Shown here: positions 43,816 to 50,729 of the stretch, piece after piece
How the letters are laid out: each line of letters begins with the position of its first letter
Numbering within the stretch: position 1 is the first letter of the stretch
Source: Dyadobacter fermentans DSM 18053
GTDB lineage: Bacteria; Bacteroidota; Bacteroidia; Cytophagales; Spirosomataceae
Length of the DNA stretch: 64,000 nucleotides
NCBI RefSeq assembly: GCF_000023125.1
Contig: NC_013037.1
Coordinates: 1,922,001 to 1,986,000 of the forward strand
Reading direction: 5' to 3'
Notes under the pieces: generated by a model
What the model saw: only the letters and a program-made list of their open reading frames with translations
Databases searched by the model: none
What the model was told of the DNA's origin: nothing
Made by a program: the position numbers and the translations under genes

Positions 43816-46800
43816 TAAAAACTCAGATTCACACCCAGTACCACCGATTTCGGCTGCGGCGGCGTGCCGAAATCCAGCCCTTGCACGAGCCCGTTGCGGC
43901 TGTCGGCCGCCACGTTCACCTCGGGGTCGGGACCCGAATAGTTGGTCAGCGTCCACAGGTTGGTGGCCGTCAGGTACAGCCGCACGCCCGAGGTACGAAT
44001 GGCCGACGTGATGCTTTTGGGCAGGTTATAGCTGATTGTAATGTCGCGCAGGCGCAGGTAGGAAGCGTCTTCTAGGTAGCGGCTGTTGCCCGTGCGGAAG
44101 TAGTTGAGGCTGCCGTCGGGGTTGGTGAGGTTGGTCGGGCGGGGCAGCACGCCGGTGTCGCCGGGTTTCTGCCAGTAGTTGAGCGAGCTTTTCTGGATGG
44201 AGCGCGTCACGCCGCGGGTACCGGCGGTTTCCAGAAAATAAGCCGTGTAGTTGTAGGCCGAGTTGCCGTATTTGTAATAAAAATTCAGGTTCAGATCGAG
44301 GCCTTTGAACGACAATGTGTTACGAAATGCCCCCTCGAACTTGGGCCAGATATTGCCGACGATGTGCTGGTCGTCCACGGTGATCCTGCCGTCCCTGTTA
44401 ATATCCTCGTAAATCGCATTGCCATTCTCGGCATTCAGCCCGAGCTCTTTATAAGCGTACACCGAGTACAACGGCTGGCCTTCCACCACGCGGAACATGT
44501 CGTAGCCGGCCGTAATGGGCGTCAGCAGCTTCTGCACGCGGTTCACGTTGCGCGATACGGTGAGCGTCGTTTTCCATTCCAGGTCCTGGTTCCGCACATT
44601 CACCGAGCTTAGCAACAGCTCCACGCCCCGGTTGCTGATCTCGCCCACATTGCGCACCACCGACGAAAATCCGGTATTCGGCGCCACGGGCTGGTCGAGG
44701 AGCAGGTCGTAGGTGAATTTATCGTAATAATTGAATTCAAAATTGAGCCGCTGTTTCAGCAATGCCCCCGACAGCCCGAAGTTGTACTGGCGCGTGGTTT
44801 CCCATTTCAGATCAGGATTGGCGAGCTGGCTGGGCGCGATGCCGGGCTGGTCGCCGTAGTTGGTACCGCCCGCCCACAGGCCGCGGGAAGCGAAATCGTC
44901 TATATCCTGGTTACCCGTTAATCCTAAACTGGCCTTGAAGCGCAGGTCGGTGAGGGTGTTATTTTCAGAAAAAAATGCCTCTTTGGAAATGTTCCAGCCC
45001 AAGCCCACCGATGGAAAATAGCCCCAGCGGTGATCGGCCCCGAAGCGCGAAGAAGCATCAGCGCGGATGTTGCCGTCAATGCTGTACCGGTTGTCATAAC
45101 TATAATTAAAACCTGTAAAAAACGAGAGCAATCCGTACGACGAGCCTGTGGATGAGGCTGTTTGCACGGCGGCCGACGCAATGCGCTTGAACTGGTTGCT
45201 TGGGAAGCCGGTGCCGGTCAGTGTGGCGCGTTCGGTAGTGGTTTTTTGAATGGTGTTACCTACGAAAACTGAGAATTCGCTTTTGGCAGAGGACAAATTG
45301 TAATTCAAAAGCTGCTCGGCAATGAGCGATTGCTTGATCGTCGTGACGTCGTTTGCCTCGCCCGCGGGCTGGCCGTACACGAGGTTGGTGTTGTAGTAGG
45401 CCTTCTCGTGATAGTTGTTGTAATCATTGCTCCACGAGGATTTGAAGGACAAGTTCGGCAGGATATTCCAGAGCGCGTACACATTGTTGATGCTCCGCAG
45501 GCTCACCGAATGCGTGTCCGAGTTTTCTAGAATGGCGAGGTGGCTGTCGAAGACCGTCGGTTTGGCATAGCTGCCGTCTTCATTGTAGAATGGGTAAAAA
45601 GTAGGCGTGTGCAATGCCGCCTGGAACAGTCCCGCCGGGCCGTCCCCTACCCGCACGAGCCGGCGCGGCACGCTGGAAAGGGTGTTGCTCGTCCCGATTT
45701 TAAGGTTGGGCAAAATCGAATGGTCGATATTGAAACGGAAGGAATACCGCTTGAAGTCCTGCGTTTTGAGCGTCGATTGCTGGTTTTGGAACTCGCCGCC
45801 GAGGTAGAAGTTGGTGCGCGAGTCGCCGCCGGACACGGATAAGGTGTATTTGCTCAATGCTGCCGTGCGGAAAATGTCGCTCACCCGGTCGTAGGTGCCC
45901 TGCTCTTCGGGACTGCCGAATGCCGGAAAACCTGCTACGGCCTCCGATACGGGCCGGAACGGGCGGGTAGCAAACGACTTCCCATCGTTTACATGCACCA
46001 GGTTCACCAGCTGGGCATGCTCGGGACCGGTTACCAGCTGCCACAGGTTGGTGGCTTTTGCAAAACCCTGTTCCACATTGATACTCACCTTCGTACGCGA
46101 GTTGCGCGCGCCGCGCTTGGTCGTGATCAGGATCACGCCATTGGCACCGCGTGCCCCGTAGAGCGCCGTCGCATTGGCATCTTTCAGCACCGATACCGAT
46201 TCGATATCGTCCGGGTTCAGGTCGGAAAGCGGGTTGGGCGTCTGCCCGCCCATGCCGCGCGAAAGGCCTTGTAAGTTTTCATTGTTGATAAAAACGCCAT
46301 CCACCACATACAATGGATCATTCCCTGCCTTAATAGACGTGGCGCCGCGCAGCCGCACGAGCACCGATGTGCCCGGCACGCCCGAATTGCTCGAAATCTG
46401 CAAACCGGGCACCGTACCCTGCAATTTCTCGATCACGCTGTTGTAGGAAACCTGCGAAAAGTCCTTGGAATCGACGGTTGTGACGGCGCCGGTTTGGGCG
46501 CTGCGTTTGGTTTGGGTGTAACCCGTCACGATCACCTCGCTGAGCTGGCTTTCGTCGGGTTTGAGGGAAATATCGATGCTGGTAGCGCTGCTAATGGCTT
46601 GTTCGGCAGTGACATAGCCAATGTAGGAGAAGATGAGCACGTCGCTGCCGCCCGCCGAAATCGTGAATGCGCCATTGGCGTCGGTGAGCGTGCCCTTATT
46701 CGTTCCTTTCACGCGGATGGTCACGCCCGGGAGACCGTCGCCCTTCTCGTCTTTCACCACGCCGTTGATCGCCTGGTCGGACGCCTCGTCCGAATCGGCG

Positions 46801-47177
46801 GCTTCACCGGTCTGCGCAGGCGCTTTGCGGATGATCACTTTTTCTTTCTGCTGTTCGTAGTCGAGGCCGCGCTGGCGCAACAGGCTGTTCAGCACCTGTT
46901 CAAGCGATTCATTGCGGGCCTCAAAAGCGAGGTTAGTATATGGATTTACTAGTCTATCCTGGTAAATAAAAACGAACCCGCTTTTTGTTTCGATTTGTGT
47001 TAAAATAGCCTTTAAAGACTGTTTCTCAGCCCTGATCGAAATTTTCACATCCCGGATCGTCTTCTCTCTTTCCGCGTGGAGCGGGTGGAAAAGGGAAGCC
47101 GCGAGGACGAGAATCACCCAGAGCCTGCTTAGGTAATGCTGGCCAATGCCATTGTTTTGTCGGATAAATACCGTCAT
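43815..47177 (-). CDS. SusC-like TonB-dependent transducer with STN signalling domain
   Basis: The 1120-residue protein has a signal peptide (LSRLWVILVLAASLFHPLHA) and an N-terminal STN (secretin/TonB) domain of about residues 40-115 (LKAILTQIETKSGFVFIYQ). A carboxypeptidase-D-like domain, TonB-box region QLSEVIVTGYTQTKRSAQTG, plug (NDPLYVVDGVF, ALYGARGANGVILITTKRG) and barrel ending VLGVNLSF follow. The STN domain is the part that contacts a FecR-type anti-sigma factor, and fecR lies only 12 bp upstream. So this receptor both imports and reports its substrate, switching on the ECF sigma factor for the whole operon. Confidence 0.95.
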   Translation of the reverse strand: MTVFIRQNNGIGQHYLSRLWVILVLAASLFHPLHAEREKTIRDVKISIRAEKQSLKAILTQIETKSGFVFIYQDRLVNPYTNLAFEARNESLEQVLNSLLRQRGLDYEQQKEKVIIRKAPAQTGEAADSDEASDQAINGVVKDEKGDGLPGVTIRVKGTNKGTLTDANGAFTISAGGSDVLIFSYIGYVTAEQAISSATSIDISLKPDESQLSEVIVTGYTQTKRSAQTGAVTTVDSKDFSQVSYNSVIEKLQGTVPGLQISSNSGVPGTSVLVRLRGATSIKAGNDPLYVVDGVFINNENLQGLSRGMGGQTPNPLSDLNPDDIESVSVLKDANATALYGARGANGVILITTKRGARNSRTKVSINVEQGFAKATNLWQLVTGPEHAQLVNLVHVNDGKSFATRPFRPVSEAVAGFPAFGSPEEQGTYDRVSDIFRTAALSKYTLSVSGGDSRTNFYLGGEFQNQQSTLKTQDFKRYSFRFNIDHSILPNLKIGTSNTLSSVPRRLVRVGDGPAGLFQAALHTPTFYPFYNEDGSYAKPTVFDSHLAILENSDTHSVSLRSINNVYALWNILPNLSFKSSWSNDYNNYHEKAYYNTNLVYGQPAGEANDVTTIKQSLIAEQLLNYNLSSAKSEFSVFVGNTIQKTTTERATLTGTGFPSNQFKRIASAAVQTASSTGSSYGLLSFFTGFNYSYDNRYSIDGNIRADASSRFGADHRWGYFPSVGLGWNISKEAFFSENNTLTDLRFKASLGLTGNQDIDDFASRGLWAGGTNYGDQPGIAPSQLANPDLKWETTRQYNFGLSGALLKQRLNFEFNYYDKFTYDLLLDQPVAPNTGFSSVVRNVGEISNRGVELLLSSVNVRNQDLEWKTTLTVSRNVNRVQKLLTPITAGYDMFRVVEGQPLYSVYAYKELGLNAENGNAIYEDINRDGRITVDDQHIVGNIWPKFEGAFRNTLSFKGLDLNLNFYYKYGNSAYNYTAYFLETAGTRGVTRSIQKSSLNYWQKPGDTGVLPRPTNLTNPDGSLNYFRTGNSRYLEDASYLRLRDITISYNLPKSITSAIRTSGVRLYLTATNLWTLTNYSGPDPEVNVAADSRNGLVQGLDFGTPPQPKSVVLGVNLSF

Positions 47178-47189
47178 AGTTTCTTCGTT

Positions 47190-48179
47190 TTAATGCTCGT
47201 TCATTGTGATCAGCACCTGGCCCGTTGCATGGCGGTACCTGAAATTGCCCGCCATGGCCAGCGTCCCGAGTATGTCGTCCAAAGTTTCCTCCGCTCTGAA
47301 ACGCGCCGTAAGCCTCTGGATGCCAAGTGTTTCATTTTCAACCCGCACCGGCACATTGAATTTCTTTTCCAGCAGCAATGCGATCGTTCTCAGCTCTTCA
47401 TTGTTGAAATCCATCGCACCGCGCAGCCACCCGGCCAGGGAGCGCGCATTCACGCGTTCTTTTTGCGCCCGTCCGCTCCGGTTGTCGACCACCAGCTGCT
47501 CGTCGGGAAGCAGAAACGCCGTTTGCGTGTCGGAATAGCCGCTGGCGTTGCGCACGCCTACTTTGCCGCTGGCCACGGTTACGCGTACGTCGGCCAGGCT
47601 TCGGTAAGCACGCACGCAAAATACGGTGCCGAGCACCTGCGTCCGCGTGCGGCCGGCGTCGACGATAAACGGATGCGAAGCATTGTGTTTCACATCGAAA
47701 TACGCCTCGCCGTCGGTAAGCGTCACTTCCCGCACTTTGGCTCCGAATACTTCGGGATACCGCACGGAACTGCCGCCGTTGAGCGTTACCAGCGAGCTGT
47801 CGGGCAGCCGGTAGGTCCGCACTTCGCCGGGTAATGTACTGGCGGTGAGCATGCGAGCCGCTGCACCGTTTTGATTCTGAGACAACCCGCCGCCCAGCCA
47901 GAAAAAGCCCAGGCAAAGCAATGCCGCCACTGCGCCGGCTGCATAAAATACCCGGCCCCAATGGACGGGCCGCAGCCGGGCTTCAAATGTGTGTTCCGCA
48001 TGGACCGCCCCCATGATATTCGCCCACGATTCGGCGCGGGCCGCTTCGGGGTCGCCGGGCAAATCGGGCTGCTGCCGGGCCGCCTGCGCATACCATTCCG
48101 CGATCAGCGCTTTTTCGGCGTCGGTACATCGCCCGAGCCGGTATCTCCCCAGCAAATCCCTCACCTCCCGATGGTCCAT
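47190..48179 (-). CDS. FecR-family anti-sigma factor
   Basis: The 329-residue protein has an N-terminal cytoplasmic anti-sigma region (LLGRYRLGRCTDAEKALIAEW), one membrane helix at about residues 83-105 (VFYAAGAVAALLCLGFFWLGG), a periplasmic FecR domain (VRTYRLPDSSLVTLNGGSSV, VLGTVFCVRAY) and a C-terminal DUF4974 domain (GIQRLTARFRAEETLDDILG). It holds or releases the sigma factor encoded 68 bp upstream according to the state of the STN-containing SusC encoded 12 bp downstream. Confidence 0.94.
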   Translation of the reverse strand: MDHREVRDLLGRYRLGRCTDAEKALIAEWYAQAARQQPDLPGDPEAARAESWANIMGAVHAEHTFEARLRPVHWGRVFYAAGAVAALLCLGFFWLGGGLSQNQNGAAARMLTASTLPGEVRTYRLPDSSLVTLNGGSSVRYPEVFGAKVREVTLTDGEAYFDVKHNASHPFIVDAGRTRTQVLGTVFCVRAYRSLADVRVTVASGKVGVRNASGYSDTQTAFLLPDEQLVVDNRSGRAQKERVNARSLAGWLRGAMDFNNEELRTIALLLEKKFNVPVRVENETLGIQRLTARFRAEETLDDILGTLAMAGNFRYRHATGQVLITMNEH

Positions 48180-48247
48180 TCGATTCTATTTTTGAATTGC
48201 AATTCAGAAGTATGACAGGCGAGTAAGCATTTGGTAGTAGAATTTTT

Positions 48248-48823
48248 TTAAAAAAATAGCACTACCAACTGGGATTTCCATTGTACCAACCTGTCCCTCA
48301 GTATCTTAATTGCATTACTAATCTGCTTTTTTACAGTGTGATCGGACAATGCAAGTTGATCGGCGATCTCGGCATAGGACATTTCCCCCTTTCTGCGCAG
48401 CTCGAAAACTTCCTTCATTTTGCGCGGCAGGTTTTCTATTTCCGCTTCGAGAAGCGAGAACAGAATTTCTTCATCCGGGTCGCCGGCCGGAGCCGGATTT
48501 TCACGCAGAAACGCCGCCAGGCCATCGATATGATGCTGGTAAACCGTCTTTTGCTCAATGAGGTTCAGCACGCGGTTGCGCACCGATGTGAACAGATAAC
48601 CCGCCAAACCGGTATGCAGCCGGACGCCCGCCCCTTTGGCCCACAAGCTGATAAACACCTCCTGCACCACATCCTGCGCATCTTCCGCATTACCGAGCAT
48701 TTTGAAGGCATGCGCGTAGAGCCGCCTGAAATAACGCCGGTGTATTTCTTCAAATGCCGCCACGGAGCCTTCCTGGAACATTTCCAGCAACTGCCGATCC
48801 GATAAATCTCCTAACTCATGCAC
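48248..48823 (-). CDS. ECF RNA polymerase sigma factor (SusC/FecR-linked)
   Basis: The 191-residue protein has sigma region 2 (FEEIHRRYFRRLYAHAFKML, EDAQDVVQEVFISLW) and region 4 (LPRKMKEVFELRRKGEMSYA followed by a helix-turn-helix IADQLALSDHTVKKQISNA). It directs RNA polymerase to the operon that follows, under FecR control. It is the first gene of the ten-gene minus-strand run. The start at 48823 is the only one that keeps region 2 complete. Confidence 0.94.
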   Translation of the reverse strand: MHELGDLSDRQLLEMFQEGSVAAFEEIHRRYFRRLYAHAFKMLGNAEDAQDVVQEVFISLWAKGAGVRLHTGLAGYLFTSVRNRVLNLIEQKTVYQHHIDGLAAFLRENPAPAGDPDEEILFSLLEAEIENLPRKMKEVFELRRKGEMSYAEIADQLALSDHTVKKQISNAIKILRDRLVQWKSQLVVLFF

Positions 48824-48877
48824 TTCCCAAAAGTTTTACATTGGTAGTTGATAGCAAGGCTTATTGGTGGTTAACAA

Positions 48878-48907
48878 GACAAGTACTCTATAAACTTAGT
48901 AGACAAA
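48878..48907 (-). promoter_or_regulatory. Possible promoter of the ECF sigma gene
   Basis: Read on the minus strand, TTTG (48907-48904) and TACTTGTC (48885-48878) are separated by 18 bases in an AT-rich gap about 55 bp before the sigma gene start. The second box is a weak match to TAnnTTTG. The remainder of the gap 48824-49051 shows no gene. Confidence 0.3.
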
Positions 48908-49051
48908 TAAAGACCAATTTAAGTTATCGTGCAAGCGATGATGCTGAAAAATACCTGGCTAACTTTTTGAAAAGTGCTACCGGAATACTATATACGCGAC
49001 ACTTATAACGTGTGGTCACAGCGGCTATTCACCCAGAGGCTGCGTCGTGTC

Positions 49052-49798
49052 CTACACGTCCAGCGTGCCGATAAAAGACGGCTGGCCTTTCTCGGCTTCA
49101 TAGTAGTAGAAGGCGATGAACTGTTTTTTACCCCCTGAATGCCGGTCGCGGCCGGTCCAGTTTGCATGGCTGATGATCGCTTTCAGTCGCTCATCAACCG
49201 CCTGCGTGAAACCGCTCACGGTCCGGACCGTGGCCACTTGCAGGCTATCGCTGAAGGTGATTTCGAAAATGGCGAAGCTTTTGGAAAGCTGCACCCCGCG
49301 CAGGGCTTTAAGCTGATCTTGCAAATCGGCCTGGTACAAGCCGGGCGTCGGGCGGCTGGCTGATTCTCTTTTTAAAACTTCCAGCATGTCGAGTTCCCGC
49401 CTGGCCGTGTGCGAAAGGGTATTGCCCAGGACAAGGTAGCCCGAGCATGAATCGAAAATATATTGGCCATCTTCCGTCAGGCGCGCGTACACGAGGATTT
49501 CGGTGTTTTTGGGAAAGAATAAATCGCTTGTCGTTCGAATTTTGCCATCGCTGCTGCCTTCGATGAAGATTTCCTGCACGCGGCGGCCCTTGTAGAGTTC
49601 GCGGATCGCAATTCCCGATTGATAATGGAATGCGTCACCCACATTGGAACTCAGGCTCGTGATCGTGACGCGCGCCACGAAGTCCGATGCTTCATATTTA
49701 CGGAGGAACTCGACCGGGATACAGATCCCGCCCGCAGCCGCCAGCGCGTGCATGATACCGATAATAGTGAGAGCTGCTTGGAGAAAATACTTCGGCAT
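49052..49798 (-). CDS. Secreted protein with netrin/TIMP-like fold, function unknown
   Basis: The 248-residue protein has a signal peptide (FLQAALTIIGIMHALAAAGG). The following pattern resembles the NTR/TIMP OB-fold: a conserved Cys near the mature N-terminus (GICIPVEFLRKYEASDFVAR), a beta-barrel stretch with YKGRRVQEIFIEG, EILVYAR, and a second Cys in DSCSGYLVLG followed by a helix (ARRELDMLEVL). Bacterial proteins of this kind are lipoproteins or secreted proteins of unknown role. The start at 49798 gives the signal peptide; the frame is open to 49861. It is separated from the sigma gene by 228 bp and diverges from terC. Confidence 0.55.
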   Translation of the reverse strand: MPKYFLQAALTIIGIMHALAAAGGICIPVEFLRKYEASDFVARVTITSLSSNVGDAFHYQSGIAIRELYKGRRVQEIFIEGSSDGKIRTTSDLFFPKNTEILVYARLTEDGQYIFDSCSGYLVLGNTLSHTARRELDMLEVLKRESASRPTPGLYQADLQDQLKALRGVQLSKSFAIFEITFSDSLQVATVRTVSGFTQAVDERLKAIISHANWTGRDRHSGGKKQFIAFYYYEAEKGQPSFIGTLDV

Positions 49799-49929
49799 AG
49801 GGTGGCTTTTAAACAGCTCCAATATATCATTTAATTTAATATTATTTAAACAACGCCCCATCCGGTGACAAATTCACTGCGGCATGCATTTTGCCTGCGC
49901 ATGAAAAACGTCCACCAAACCTCATCCAC

Positions 49930-50700
49930 ATGGAAGTTGAAGTCATTATTTCCCTATTGACGCTCGTTGCCCTCGAAGCCGTTCTGGGCATCGATAATGT
50001 AATTTTCATCTCAATCATCGCAGCGAAGCTGCCTGTCGATCAGCAAAAGAGGGCCCGGCGGATCGGGTTGATCCTCGCCGGTGTGCTGCGGATCGGCCTG
50101 CTGATGCTCATTTCACTGATTATGAAGCTGGACAAAGACCTGTTCGTCGTTTTCGGAGAGGGATTTTCGGGAAAAGAGCTGGTGCTGCTCGCGGGCGGGC
50201 TTTTTCTGCTCTATAAAAGCGCTACCGAGATTTACCACAAAATGGAAGGCGAGGAAGGTGACCAGAGCAAGCAGATCAAAGCCACCACTTTTGCCCAGGT
50301 TATCACACAAATACTCATCATGGACATGGTTTTTTCGATCGACTCCATCATTACGGCCATCGGGATGGTGAAGGAAGTGTGGGTGATGTACGTGGCCGTA
50401 GTGGTAACGGTGCTGATCATGCTCGTGGCAGCGGAAAAGATCAGTGATTTCGTGAACCGCCACCCGGCATTCAAAATGCTTGCATTGTCGTTCCTGCTCC
50501 TGATCGGCTTTTCGCTGATTACCGAGGGTTTCGGACTGGAAATACCCAAAGGCTACATTTACTTCTCGATGGCCTTCTCGCTGCTGGTTGATGTGTTCCA
50601 GCTCCGGATGAACAAAGCCAAAGGCGAGCCGGTAACCACCCGCGAGCATTACCGGGCGGGGGAAGAAAAGCTGGTGAGCAAGGCGGCACAAAAAGAGTAG
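49930..50700 (+). CDS. TerC-family integral membrane protein
   Basis: The 256-residue protein has about seven membrane helices and the TerC acidic motifs: LEAVLGIDNVIFISI in TM1 and MDMVFSIDSIITAIGM in TM4-5, whose Asp residues are proposed to bind metal. TerC proteins export manganese or calcium, or give tellurite resistance. No tellurite operon genes are nearby, so manganese homeostasis is a reasonable inference. The start at 49930 (MEVEVIISLL) is chosen because helix 1 follows directly. Confidence 0.92.
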   Translation: MEVEVIISLLTLVALEAVLGIDNVIFISIIAAKLPVDQQKRARRIGLILAGVLRIGLLMLISLIMKLDKDLFVVFGEGFSGKELVLLAGGLFLLYKSATEIYHKMEGEEGDQSKQIKATTFAQVITQILIMDMVFSIDSIITAIGMVKEVWVMYVAVVVTVLIMLVAAEKISDFVNRHPAFKMLALSFLLLIGFSLITEGFGLEIPKGYIYFSMAFSLLVDVFQLRMNKAKGEPVTTREHYRAGEEKLVSKAAQKE

Positions 50701-50717
50701 CGTCTTTTCGTGCCGCC
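50682..50717. terminator. Bidirectional terminator overlapping the terC stop codon
   Basis: Fifteen-bp arms (GGCGGCACAAAAAGA and TCTTTTCGTGCCGCC, one mismatch) enclose a 6-base loop in which the terC TAG stop codon lies. The A/T halves of the stem give U-runs on both strands. It sits between terC and the convergent peptidase gene at 50730. Confidence 0.65.
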
Positions 50718-50729
50718 CGGCGGTATCTG

